This document shows, piece by piece, positions 19,701-27,891 of a stretch of 64,000 bases of DNA. Each line of letters opens with the position of its first letter. The first letter of the stretch is position 1. Below the pieces are notes generated by a model. That model was not told where the DNA came from and made no database searches. It saw only the letters and a list, made by a program, of their open reading frames with translations. A program made the translations under genes and the position numbers. Source of the DNA: Ferruginibacter sp. (GTDB lineage Bacteria; Bacteroidota; Bacteroidia; Chitinophagales; Chitinophagaceae); contig JAGOAX010000001.1 of the NCBI GenBank assembly GCA_017983695.1, forward strand, positions 62,001-126,000, in the 5' to 3' direction.

Positions 19701-19930
19701 ACTGTTTTCATACCAACATATGTGAAAGTGAGGCTTTCTCCTGTAGATACGTCAATGGTGAACTTTCCGGCTACATCAGTTTGCACCGTTTTGTTTTTAG
19801 ATTGAATAGTAACACCGGTAAGTGGTGCTTTGTCTGTTTTACCGGTAACAGTTCCGGTAATTTTTTTTTGCTGTGCAAACGAAAAAAAGCCCAGCAATAA
19901 AAGAGGTAGTAGAAAAAATAATCTTCTCAT
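16796..19930 (-). CDS. SusC/RagA TonB-dependent outer-membrane transporter
   Basis: 1044 aa from the ATG at 19930, which gives a standard signal peptide ending SFAQ. An N-terminal CarboxypepD-like domain (ITGTVTGKTDKAPLTGVTI) precedes the TonB plug (GRVAGLYIEKDGSPNG, LRGANTLG-like ILIRGANTLGNNDPLYVIDG, DASAESIYGARASNGVIIVTTKNG). A 22-strand barrel follows to the C-terminal Phe. It imports fructan fragments with its SusD partner. The intergenic space to the upstream fructokinase gene is 74 bp, so it may be co-transcribed. Confidence 0.95.
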   Translation of the reverse strand: MRRLFFLLPLLLLGFFSFAQQKKITGTVTGKTDKAPLTGVTIQSKNKTVQTDVAGKFTIDVSTGESLTFTYVGMKTVTIKITNSDKTLTVEMEEGAKVGDEVVVVGYSSQKKKDLTGAVAVVDLAAVKNNSSGNTMQALQGRVAGLYIEKDGSPNGSNGRILIRGANTLGNNDPLYVIDGIPTTRPEVFQNMDPANIASVQVLKDASAESIYGARASNGVIIVTTKNGGNTNGKVNFQFNTLVSSQSEKSMRLKMLSSVDRGKALWQASVNDGQDPAAGYGEIYQFDWNNNFANPVLNSVTLKPFVGGDPNTPAGNTDWQDVMYKTGLVNNNSLTVSAGNQNSSLEINLGYLKNTGMLRYTGYERMSGSINAITRAFNNKVTFGVNLRIANSDETLTARDLGGAATTGLAVTLAPTIPVYQKDGTTFAGELGAGYSDRNNPLHMQYLARWNNANRLSTFGNVYAEIQPIKNLFIKTNIGADNALFNNKIITPTFTEGALARTTNSLSFDKNHYLSLTWSNTVRYNWDLNENHRFKFLAGTEFIKTDVDFNFVKKEGFALQTEEYFTLNAATGNTTASGGTTGNRLFSQFGRVDYSYADKYLTAVTIRRDGSSRFGSQNQFGIFPAASVGWRIDKEAFMAKSKLFSELKLRVGVGRVGNQEIGNLARFGLFDTRYGTTLAQLQGGFWEQYMNIGTAYSLSGANTGTLPSGFVQTQAANAALKWETTDEVNTGLDFALLNNKIYGSFDYFSRKTSGILIVPPVASALGEGQTKAVNGASKSNKGWEFSVGYQSEKRGDFKYDVKLNFAHFRDKITELPENVRPAYAGNLVNTIIGHSQFDIFGYKTNGLFQSAAEVAAAPTQIGAGPGRIRYVDINGDKKIDDLDRTWIGTTLPKLEYGLRVDLTYKNFDLSLFGSGVAGRTGFDVYTLFNNLMKSRENVGPGVFNAWTPSNTGTNVPALTLKDNNQEGRTSDYFIVSTSYFKMRNMQLGYNVAPKTIFSRVRLFVMAENMFWFKSKNYLSPDPERIDLDPVPIPKTITIGINASF

Positions 19931-20004
19931 AATTGTTGTTTTTTTAAATTGAATAATTGGTAATAGCAATCTTTATAAGTATTAAAAAAATAATTTTAAT
20001 ATTA

Positions 20005-20889
20005 TTATTTTGAATAAATTGTTTTTATTTCTTCCATGTCATATTCAGGACAAGCCCCTCGTTGCGAAGCAATAAAAGCCCCAAGTCCGCTGGCAAATTC
20101 AAGTGCTTCTTCACCGCAAGCATTATTTAATAATTTAGATAACAGGCCGGAAAGAAATGCATCACCACTCCCAACAGTATCCACAACATCAACTTTAAAT
20201 CCCTTGTGTTTTATAACTTTTCCCTTCATAAACAACATTGCTCCATCGCCACCCATTGTAACAACCATATTAGCAATAGAAAATTTGTCCCGGATTGATT
20301 TCATCCTGTCTTCAATACTTGTATGATTGGAAAACCATCCGGTTATTAATTCCAGTTCGGCCAGGTTCATTTTTACAAAATCAGCTTTTTGTAGTAACTG
20401 CTCTACTATTTTCCTGTTATAATGCGGAGCTCTAAGGTTTATATCCAATACTTTGTTTTTTGCTACTTCTAATAAGTTAAACAAAGTATCGTTTGAAATT
20501 TTATTTCTTGCAGCAAGGCTTCCAAAAACAAAAAAATCAGCATCTTTTAACAACCCCGTAAATGCATCATCCCATTCAATAAAATCCCATGCAACAGGCT
20601 TTACAATGTCATATACTACTTCGTTCTGTTCATTAGGATTAGCATATACTTTACCTGTTTCATATTCATTATCCACCTGAAAAAAATCAGTACATACACC
20701 CTGTTGAGAAAATATATTCATCAAATCTTGTCCCCTCTTATCGATACCAATCCTTGTAATGAGTGCCGGATTTTTATTTAGTTTTTGCAAATGGTAAGCA
20801 ACATTCATGGGTGCACCACCAGGCACTGCGCCAGTGGGAAGAATATCCCAAAGCACTTCTCCAAAACAAACTACCTGATGCTTATTCAT
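20005..20889 (-). CDS. PfkB-family fructokinase
   Basis: 294 aa cytosolic kinase. The N-terminal signature GEVLWDILPTGAVPGGAP and the C-terminal DTVGSGDAF (237-245, catalytic base Asp243) are characteristic of PfkB fructokinases. It should phosphorylate fructose to fructose-6-phosphate with ATP. It lies 12 bp downstream of the MFS transporter and upstream of SusC in a fructan operon, which supports fructose rather than another sugar. A close alternative is another ribokinase-family sugar kinase. Confidence 0.9.
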   Translation of the reverse strand: MNKHQVVCFGEVLWDILPTGAVPGGAPMNVAYHLQKLNKNPALITRIGIDKRGQDLMNIFSQQGVCTDFFQVDNEYETGKVYANPNEQNEVVYDIVKPVAWDFIEWDDAFTGLLKDADFFVFGSLAARNKISNDTLFNLLEVAKNKVLDINLRAPHYNRKIVEQLLQKADFVKMNLAELELITGWFSNHTSIEDRMKSIRDKFSIANMVVTMGGDGAMLFMKGKVIKHKGFKVDVVDTVGSGDAFLSGLLSKLLNNACGEEALEFASGLGAFIASQRGACPEYDMEEIKTIYSK

Positions 20890-20901
20890 AAACTATGCTT
20901 A

Positions 20902-22254
20902 CTATTTTATTAATTGTTGTTCTAATTCCTCTAATGATTTTCCTTTTGTTTCGGGCATTTTAGTAAGTACCCATATTAATTGCAATACCATCATCCCGGC
21001 AAAAAAGGCAAAAATCGGCCAGGGGTTATCTTTAAAAACACCATCTTTATCATCTAAGAAAAACGGTGTAACGAGTGTAATTATGGCAGCAAAAACCCAA
21101 TGCACACTGGCACCAAAAGATTGCCCGGTGGCTCTGATTTTATTGGGGAAAATTTCTGAAATAAAAACCCAGATTACTGCACCTTGCCCCACTGCATGGG
21201 ATGCAATAAATAACAATAAAAAAAACATAAGTAATACAGGGCTTGCTTGAAATGCAAAACACATTGCTACCATAGCAAGGCTGAGTACATAACCAAGCGA
21301 ACCAATTAGCAGTAATTTTTTTCTACCCAGTTTATCTATCAAATAAAGGCCAACAAAAGTGAAAATTAAGTTGGTGCCACCTATGGCAATAGAATTTAAA
21401 AGGGAATCCTTTGCACCCAATCCAATTTTAGATAAAATTTCAGGAGCATAGTATAAAATGAAATTGATGCCCGATAACTGATTGAAGAATGCTATTAAAA
21501 AAGCCAACGAGATAATTACTTTGTGTTTGGCACTAAAAAAGGCTGCTGCTTTTTCCCCCGCCGCCGATTCATGTTGATTACTTTTTATTATAGAAGCTAT
21601 CTCTGCATCTGCATCTTCTACGCCTATCAGTTGTAATGTTTCTTTTGCTTTTGCCAGGTCATTTTTTTTAGTAACGAGCCAACGTGGGCTTTCGGGTACA
21701 CTCATTACCATGATGGTATAAATTATAGAAGGAATAGCCATTACACCCAGCATCCACCGCCAATCATTTATACCACCCATACCTTGTAAAAAATAATTGG
21801 ACAGAAATGCAATCAATATTCCAAACACAATATTGAATTGATACATGGCACCCAGTTTGCCCCTTGTTGCAGGTGTAGAAATTTCGGAAATATAAGTAGG
21901 TGCCACCACAGAAGAAACGCCGATACCTATACCGCCTATGAAACGAAAAAATGAAAATGTATAAGGGTCTTGTGCTAGCGCAGAACCTAAAGAAGAGACG
22001 GCAAACAATATTCCTATCCAGAACAATACTCTTTTACGGCCATATTTTTCAGTAGGGATGCCTCCGAAAATGGAACCAGCCAATGTACCCCAGAGTGCCA
22101 TTGACATTATAAAGAAACCATGAAATAGCGGAGAAGTATGCCATAATTCTTTTATAGGCAAATTGGCCCCAGAAATAACTACTGTGTCAAACCCAAAAAT
22201 AAAACCGGCAAGTGCAGCCACAACAGACCATTGGAAAAGTTTGCCTTTATTCAT
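20902..22254 (-). CDS. MFS sugar porter, probable fructose uptake permease
   Basis: 450 aa with 12 predicted membrane helices. Sugar-porter signatures are present: GGIPTEKYGRKRVL after TM2, PESPRWL before the central loop, DKLGRKKLL in the second half, and PETKGKSLEELE at the C-terminus. It imports a monosaccharide by proton symport or facilitation. As first gene of the fructan operon, followed by fructokinase, fructose is the likely substrate. Its promoter should lie in the 302-bp divergent region shared with the HTCS gene. Confidence 0.9.
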   Translation of the reverse strand: MNKGKLFQWSVVAALAGFIFGFDTVVISGANLPIKELWHTSPLFHGFFIMSMALWGTLAGSIFGGIPTEKYGRKRVLFWIGILFAVSSLGSALAQDPYTFSFFRFIGGIGIGVSSVVAPTYISEISTPATRGKLGAMYQFNIVFGILIAFLSNYFLQGMGGINDWRWMLGVMAIPSIIYTIMVMSVPESPRWLVTKKNDLAKAKETLQLIGVEDADAEIASIIKSNQHESAAGEKAAAFFSAKHKVIISLAFLIAFFNQLSGINFILYYAPEILSKIGLGAKDSLLNSIAIGGTNLIFTFVGLYLIDKLGRKKLLLIGSLGYVLSLAMVAMCFAFQASPVLLMFFLLLFIASHAVGQGAVIWVFISEIFPNKIRATGQSFGASVHWVFAAIITLVTPFFLDDKDGVFKDNPWPIFAFFAGMMVLQLIWVLTKMPETKGKSLEELEQQLIK

Positions 22255-22556
22255 ATAGCAGTTCGTTTATGAGTGTAAATGTAGCTGCCGCTTATGCCTT
22301 TATTATTTCGTTACTGTTTCAAAGTGTTTTGAATTTATAGTTGAAATGGTTTTAGAGTTAATTATTTAGTAATCAATAAATTATATTTATCTATTAGTTG
22401 TAAAAAAGATGTGGTTTTAGGATTTGTACCAGTTTTTTGCAAAATGATACCATCTGTTTTTTGTAAATTCTTAACACGAGGTAGAAAAGAAACAGGATTT
22501 AAAGAAATGGAACAGTTTTATAAATAAGATTGAAAAAAATAACTCACCTTGCTTAT
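22255..22556. promoter_or_regulatory. Divergent control region of the fructan operon and its HTCS regulator
   Basis: This gene-free region separates the two divergent transcription units. At 22427-22468 two similar half-sites stand in direct orientation: TACCAGTTTTTTGCAAAAT and TACCATCTGTTTTTTGTAAAT, 21 bp apart. A related inverted stretch (TTGTAAAAAAGATG) is at 22399-22412. HTCS regulators are known to bind direct repeats upstream of the operon they control, so this is a candidate operator. No binding is proven. Confidence 0.4.
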
Positions 22557-25364
22557 ATGTTTGCCAAAATAAAAGTCCTGTTTTTTTTCAGCGTTGCAAA
22601 AATTGCTAAGCGGCGAATTAATTTGCTCTTGTTTCTTTTCTCCCTTTTATTATTATTCTCCTGTACAACACAACAGGCCAAAAAAAAATTCAGGATAGGC
22701 TTTTCACAATGCCAGGGTGGGGATGACTGGAGGAAAACGATGCTGGCTGAAATGAAAAGAGAGCTCTCCTTTCATGAAAACGTTGAATTTATATACAGAG
22801 ATGGAGAAGCCGACAGCAAAAAACAACTGGAGCAAATTGAAGAACTTGCCAAACTGAATATTGACCTTCTTATAGTATCACCCAACGAAATACAGCCTCT
22901 ATCCTCTGGACTAGAAAAGATATTTGATGCTGGCATACCTGTGGTTTTGGTTGACAGGGGAATCAATTCAAAAAAATATACTTCTTTTATAGGTGCTTCT
23001 AATTTTGAAGTGGGCCAAAATGCTGGCAGATATGCCGTATCAACATTAAAAGGAAAAGGTAATGTGATAGAAGTGATGGGACTATCCGACGCATCTCCCT
23101 TTATAGACAGGCATAAAGGATTTATGGATATTATTTCACAGCAACCCGGCATAAATTATCTTAAAAAATTTGATGACCATGCAGCCAATTATCAAAAAGA
23201 TTTAGCTAATACTTTACTTACTGTAAAAGATATTGACCTGATTTTTACCCAGACTGATTACATTGCCCTGGACGTTTATAAAATATGTAAACAAATAGGT
23301 GTTGAAAAAAAAATAAAAATCATAGGTGTTGATGGGCTTCCATCAGACACTTTGGGGATGGGAATGGTAGCTAATAAATTTCTTGCTGCCACAGTATTGT
23401 ATCCAACAGGCGGACAGGAAGCCATTATAACCGCCTTAAAAATATTAGAACATAAACCTTATAATAAAGAGAATATTTTAGCTACCAGCATTATTGATTC
23501 TGCCAATGTAAGGATTATGAAATTGCAATATGATAAAGTACTGGCGCAGCAGGAGGATATTGATAAAAGGCAAAAAAAGATAGAAGAACAACTTGTAATT
23601 ACCCGTAACAAATCAAATATTATTGTCGCCATTTCTATTATATTGGCGTTTGCGTTAATTATGGGAACCGTATTGTTTTATTACCTGAGGGAAAACAGGA
23701 AAATTAACAAGCGGTTAGTGAAACAAAATGATGAGATAGCAAATCAGCGAAATCAATTAATAGAATTAGGGAAAAAAGCCAAAGAAGCTACCGACGCTAA
23801 ATTTAATTTCTTCACCAATATTTCGCATGAATTACGGACCCCACTTACACTTATACTTGGCCCATTAGAAGAAATAGTAACCTCCCCAAAACTTCATTTT
23901 ACCATAAAGGCCCAGATGGAAATGATAAAAAAGAATGCGATGCGGCTTTTAAGATTAGTGAATCAACTGATGGATTTCAGAAAAATAGAAGAGGCAAAAA
24001 TGAAGTTAAGGGCCAGCGAAAATAATATTACTGAATTTGTAACAGAGATTACCAATGCCTTTGCAGAAATAGCTACAAAAAAGAAAATATCATTCCGGGT
24101 TGATTCAAAAGACCCGGCATTGAAAGTGTGGTTTGATGTAAATATGCTGGATAAAATATTGTTTAATATCCTTTCCAATGCGTTTAAATATACTAACGAC
24201 CACGGTTCTATTACGGTATCTGTTGATAAAAATACCACTAATACAATTGCAATTATAAAAATTGAAGACTCCGGAATTGGCATGGGTCCAGAAACATTAG
24301 AACATGCTTTTGACCTTTTTTACCAGGGAAATGACGGGACCTACAAAGGAACTGGCCTGGGACTGGCACTATCGAAAGAATTAATAACACTCCATCATGG
24401 CAACATAAAAATTAAAAGCGAAAAATGGAAAGGGGCAACATTTGAAATAAGCCTGCCCCTCGGAAAAGAGCATTTGGAAGAAAATGAAATGGAAAAAGAA
24501 ACAGCACCTTATTTCCTTAATTATGAAGATGCAAAAATATATACAAACGAAGCAGAGACATTGAAAATAGTATCTCCCGAAGAGATTGCATCAGGTACTG
24601 AAAAAGATTATTCTATATTACTGATAGAAGATAATATGGAAATCAGATTATTTTTAAAAAATCAGCTTGGAAAAAATTATGAAATTATTGAAGCGGAAAA
24701 CGGCAATGTTGGTTTGAATCAGGCGTATGAAATTGTGCCAGATATAATCATATCTGATATTTTATTACCCGGAAAAGACGGAATGCTGATAACGGAGACA
24801 CTGAAAAACGATATAAGAACATCACATATACCCATTATCATCTTAACGGCTAAAGGAAGTATTGAACAGCAAATTGAAGGCTTGAAGCTAAAAGCAGATG
24901 CTTACATTGTAAAGCCATTTAATCTGCAATTTCTTGAAGAGACAATTAAAAGCCTTTTAAGAAACAGGGAAACATTAAAAGACCATTACAGCAGCGAATT
25001 ACCTAATGAAAGCCTCCGGGCTTCAGCTTCAAAAAAGATTGACCGAAAATTTATAAGCGAATTTTCCTCCATCGTAGAAAGCAATATTGCCAATGAAAAC
25101 TTTGGGGTAGATGATATCTGCAAAGAGATAGGAATATCCAGAGTACAATTATACCGAAAAGTAAAAGCGGTACTTGGTTTTAATATAAATGATTACATTT
25201 TAAGTGTGCGGATGCAAAGGGCAAAATATTTATTACTAAATGAAGACCTGTCCATTTCAGAAATTTCTTTTAAAGTAGGATTTTCTTCACAGGCATATTT
25301 TGCCACTGTTTTTAAATCAAAATTTGGTGTGACACCAAAGGGGTTTAAAGAAAACAAGAATTGA
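22557..25364 (+). CDS. Hybrid two-component sensor-regulator (HTCS) with periplasmic sugar-binding domain
   Basis: 935 aa from ATG 22557; an in-frame TTG at 22530 would add nine residues. The order is an N-terminal hydrophobic segment with possible lipobox (LLFSC), then a LacI-type periplasmic binding domain (about 45-330). A membrane helix follows (about 354-377), then HisKA with His424 in ISHELRTP, HATPase, a receiver domain with Asp734 in IISDILLPGKDG, and a C-terminal AraC-type HTH (about 836-931). One protein thus senses a periplasmic sugar, transduces phosphate and binds DNA. The layout matches the fructose-sensing HTCS BT1754 of B. thetaiotaomicron, in keeping with the divergent fructan operon. 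Confidence 0.92.
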   Translation: MFAKIKVLFFFSVAKIAKRRINLLLFLFSLLLLFSCTTQQAKKKFRIGFSQCQGGDDWRKTMLAEMKRELSFHENVEFIYRDGEADSKKQLEQIEELAKLNIDLLIVSPNEIQPLSSGLEKIFDAGIPVVLVDRGINSKKYTSFIGASNFEVGQNAGRYAVSTLKGKGNVIEVMGLSDASPFIDRHKGFMDIISQQPGINYLKKFDDHAANYQKDLANTLLTVKDIDLIFTQTDYIALDVYKICKQIGVEKKIKIIGVDGLPSDTLGMGMVANKFLAATVLYPTGGQEAIITALKILEHKPYNKENILATSIIDSANVRIMKLQYDKVLAQQEDIDKRQKKIEEQLVITRNKSNIIVAISIILAFALIMGTVLFYYLRENRKINKRLVKQNDEIANQRNQLIELGKKAKEATDAKFNFFTNISHELRTPLTLILGPLEEIVTSPKLHFTIKAQMEMIKKNAMRLLRLVNQLMDFRKIEEAKMKLRASENNITEFVTEITNAFAEIATKKKISFRVDSKDPALKVWFDVNMLDKILFNILSNAFKYTNDHGSITVSVDKNTTNTIAIIKIEDSGIGMGPETLEHAFDLFYQGNDGTYKGTGLGLALSKELITLHHGNIKIKSEKWKGATFEISLPLGKEHLEENEMEKETAPYFLNYEDAKIYTNEAETLKIVSPEEIASGTEKDYSILLIEDNMEIRLFLKNQLGKNYEIIEAENGNVGLNQAYEIVPDIIISDILLPGKDGMLITETLKNDIRTSHIPIIILTAKGSIEQQIEGLKLKADAYIVKPFNLQFLEETIKSLLRNRETLKDHYSSELPNESLRASASKKIDRKFISEFSSIVESNIANENFGVDDICKEIGISRVQLYRKVKAVLGFNINDYILSVRMQRAKYLLLNEDLSISEISFKVGFSSQAYFATVFKSKFGVTPKGFKENKN

Positions 25365-25493
25365 TTTTCTAATATTCTTACTAGCCATTTGCTTCCCTAT
25401 CAGATATGACAACCTTTCGGTCAAATTTATTTCGTAATACCTTCATATCATCACTCACTTTTCTATCTAATATTTTGGCATAGTGCCAAACAA

Positions 25494-25527
25494 AAAGCCC
25501 TGCAAAATCAACGATTTGCAGGGCTTT
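25494..25527 (-). terminator. Hairpin downstream of tmRNA
   Basis: AAAGCCCTGCAAA pairs with TTTGCAGGGCTTT around a short loop. It lies 24 bp beyond the 3' end of the minus-strand tmRNA gene and ends in a T-run on that strand. It could also serve the convergent HTCS gene. Confidence 0.75.
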
Positions 25528-25550
25528 GGTGTGTAATGAAATTCGAAAAG

Positions 25551-25920
25551 TGGAGCTGCAGGGAATCGAACCCTGGTCCAAACATATCCGCCGTAAGCTT
25601 TCTACATGTTTATTTAGTTATTAATTGTCGGGATAAAGCAGGAACCTAACCAACCAACTATATCCGTAGAAGAATGATCTTAAGCAATGGTCACTTCATT
25701 CCATTACAGCAACCTGTTTTGTTTTTGAGTCGGCGGCGGAACATGGTAACCGGTCAACCTGTTCGGCGGCCCTAATGGATGCTAATCTATCGATTAAGCA
25801 GCCATGGCATACTGAGTATTGCCATTTAAGTTGTTGAATATTCAGATTAAAGTGCTAATTATCCAACGCACTACATGCTTACACTTACAAAGAACTATGC
25901 TGTCAAAACCGGTCAGCCCC
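25551..25920 (-). ncRNA. ssrA: Transfer-messenger RNA (tmRNA)
   Basis: The 5' end GGGGCTGACCGGTTTTGACA (from 25920) and the 3' end, a T-arm with GGTTCGATTCC and acceptor strand CAGCTCC followed by A, form the tRNA-like domain. The 3' CCA is not encoded. The tag reading frame is visible on the minus strand at 25823-25797: GGC AAT ACT CAG TAT GCC ATG GCT GCT, then TAA. It encodes GNTQYAMAA with a Gly resume codon, as usual in Bacteroidota. tmRNA rescues stalled ribosomes and marks the products for proteolysis. About 370 nt, normal size. Confidence 0.95.
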
Positions 25921-25945
25921 GTGATTAATTAATAATTAAGAACCC

Positions 25946-25953
25946 CAAATTTA
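25946..25953 (-). promoter_or_regulatory. Candidate -7 box of the tmRNA promoter
   Basis: On the minus strand this reads TAAATTTG, matching the Bacteroidota -7 consensus TAnnTTTG. It ends 26 nt before the mature tmRNA 5' end, leaving room for a short leader removed by RNase P. No clear -33 TTTG element is seen. Confidence 0.4.
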
Positions 25954-25982
25954 CGAAAAGTAATTAGTTATCGTTATAAAAG

Positions 25983-25990
25983 TACATTTG
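25983..25990 (+). promoter_or_regulatory. Candidate -7 box for the MutS-like gene
   Basis: TACATTTG matches TAnnTTTG and lies 28 bp upstream of the ATG at 26019, a spacing that would give a leader of about 20 nt. The -33 element is not convincing. Confidence 0.35.
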
Positions 25991-26018
25991 CAATACTTTT
26001 ATTTAACAAACCAAATAC

Positions 26019-27809
26019 ATGCAGCCGGAGAACTATTATACCCAACGATTAACAACACTACAACAACAGCTGGCTGTTTTACAAATAAAAAAATCGAGAA
26101 TAGCATGGCTTCGTTTTGCAACTGTAGCAGCCATTGCAGCAGGTACATATTTTTTATGGTCTGCTGGCTGGATATATGTAGTAAGTGTTGTTGTGGTATT
26201 GATGGTAATTTTTACCCGGCTTGTTTTTACTGATATTGACAACGCCAAAACCATAAAACATACCAAACATTTAATTGACCTTAATGAAGCTGAACTAAAA
26301 GCTTTGGCACATAATTATTATCATTTTGAAAATGGTAACGAATTTATTGATCCCAAACATTATTACGCAAACGACCTGGATATTTTTGGCAAAGCTTCTT
26401 TATATCAATATATCAACAGAACCACATCGCAAATGGGCGGCAGCACTTTAGCACAATGGCTTTTACACCCTGCTGACACAACAACTATTTATCAAAGACA
26501 GGCTGCCGTTAAAGAATTAGTTGCCAAACCGGAATACCGGCAGCAGTTACAGGCCTTGGGAAAAGAGAAGAAGATACAAACCGCCACTCAAACAAGATTG
26601 CAGCAATGGTTTGCAGGCAGCAATTATTTTATTACCCATAAATACTGGCTGATTGTACAATATGTTATTCCTATTATTGTTATCAGTTTTCTGTTGTTGA
26701 ATATTTTTGATGTTATAAATAATTATGCAAGAAATTATTGTTTGCTGGCAGCTGCAATAATTGCCGGATTTATTTTTAAAAAAGTAACGCCTCTGCATCA
26801 GCAGGTATCTAAAATTGCGGATGAATTAGGCGTATTGGCAGACAGTATAAAGGTAATTGAGAGTGAAAGATTCACCAGCTCGCTGTTACAGCAATTACAG
26901 GCACAATTTGTACAGCAAAACAGCAATGCATCGGTACAACTAAAGGAATTACAGAAAATTTTAGAACGGCTGGACCTGAGATATAATCCTGTTGTTTTTA
27001 TACCGCTGGATATAATTTTACAATGGGACCTGCAACAGGCCATTGCTTTAGAAAAATGGAAACAACGCAACGCCGATACTGTACTGGAATGGTTTACTGC
27101 ACTGGGCGAAATTGAAACGCTGAATAGTTTTGCAACTGTATCTTTTAATAATCCTGACTGGTGTTACCCCACACCGCAACAGCAACATTTTTTTATAGAA
27201 GGCACTGCAATTGGCCATCCATTAATTAATGCAGCTAAAAGAGTAAATAATGATATTGCAATAAAAGATTGCGGTGAAGTAATGCTGATTACCGGCAGCA
27301 ATATGGCTGGCAAAAGTACTTACCTGCGCAGCATTGGTGTTAATGTAGTACTGGCTATGGCAGGTGCCCCGGTATGTGCAGCTAAGTTTTTATTATCGCC
27401 GGTTACTATTATCAGCAGTATGCGTATTGCCGATAACCTGGAAGAAAGCACCAGCACTTTTTATGCAGAACTTAAAAAACTAAAAACAATTATTGATAAA
27501 GTAAATGCCGGAGAAAAAATATTTATTTTATTAGATGAAATTTTGCGTGGCACCAATTCATTAGACAGGCATACCGGGTCGGAAGCACTGATAAAACAAA
27601 TGATAAACCATAAGGCGGCCTGTATAATTGCAACGCATGATATTGAGCTGGCGAAACTGCAGCAAACCTATCCACAAAACATTTTAAACTACCATTTTGA
27701 TGTACAGGTAAGTAATGAAGAATTGTATTTTGACTATGTTTTGAAAGAAGGCATCTGCACCAGTTTAAATGCATCAATACTGATGAAGAAAATTGGAATT
27801 GAATTGTAA
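26019..27809 (+). CDS. Membrane-anchored MutS-like ATPase
   Basis: 596 aa. The C-terminal MutS ATPase domain is intact: Walker A GSNMAGKST at 426-434, the conserved SSMRIADNLEESTSTFYAELKKL segment, Walker B ILLDEILRGTNS and the THD motif. There is no N-terminal mismatch-recognition domain. Instead two pairs of hydrophobic helices (about 29-48 and 51-70; 209-230 and 238-254) precede the core. It therefore is not the canonical mismatch-repair MutS. Such membrane MutS homologues are common in Bacteroidota and their role is unknown. The tmRNA gene lies upstream in divergent orientation. Confidence 0.88.
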   Translation: MQPENYYTQRLTTLQQQLAVLQIKKSRIAWLRFATVAAIAAGTYFLWSAGWIYVVSVVVVLMVIFTRLVFTDIDNAKTIKHTKHLIDLNEAELKALAHNYYHFENGNEFIDPKHYYANDLDIFGKASLYQYINRTTSQMGGSTLAQWLLHPADTTTIYQRQAAVKELVAKPEYRQQLQALGKEKKIQTATQTRLQQWFAGSNYFITHKYWLIVQYVIPIIVISFLLLNIFDVINNYARNYCLLAAAIIAGFIFKKVTPLHQQVSKIADELGVLADSIKVIESERFTSSLLQQLQAQFVQQNSNASVQLKELQKILERLDLRYNPVVFIPLDIILQWDLQQAIALEKWKQRNADTVLEWFTALGEIETLNSFATVSFNNPDWCYPTPQQQHFFIEGTAIGHPLINAAKRVNNDIAIKDCGEVMLITGSNMAGKSTYLRSIGVNVVLAMAGAPVCAAKFLLSPVTIISSMRIADNLEESTSTFYAELKKLKTIIDKVNAGEKIFILLDEILRGTNSLDRHTGSEALIKQMINHKAACIIATHDIELAKLQQTYPQNILNYHFDVQVSNEELYFDYVLKEGICTSLNASILMKKIGIEL

Positions 27810-27835
27810 AGTTTTAAATAATAAGGCAATTGTCT

Positions 27836-27872
27836 AAAAAAAAGAGAGCTTCATAATGACGCTCTCTTTTTT
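27836..27872. terminator. Bidirectional terminator between the MutS-like gene and rseP
   Basis: AAAAAAGAGAGC and GCTCTCTTTTTT pair around an 11-nt loop. A-run and T-run on the two sides let it stop transcription from both convergent genes. Confidence 0.85.
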
Positions 27873-27891
27873 ACTTATAACTTAAAACTTA
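27873..27891. repeat. Copy of the 19-bp dispersed repeat ACTTATAACTTAAAACTTA
   Basis: An exact copy of the 19-mer that flanks the four-helix-bundle gene (inverted at 31913-31931, direct at 32292-32310). Here it abuts the stop codon of rseP, immediately after the bidirectional terminator. Confidence 0.8.

Noticed and set aside
25381..25581. 66-aa minus-strand frame next to tmRNA
   Set aside because: It overlaps the tmRNA 3' end and its terminator; RNA gene explains the sequence.
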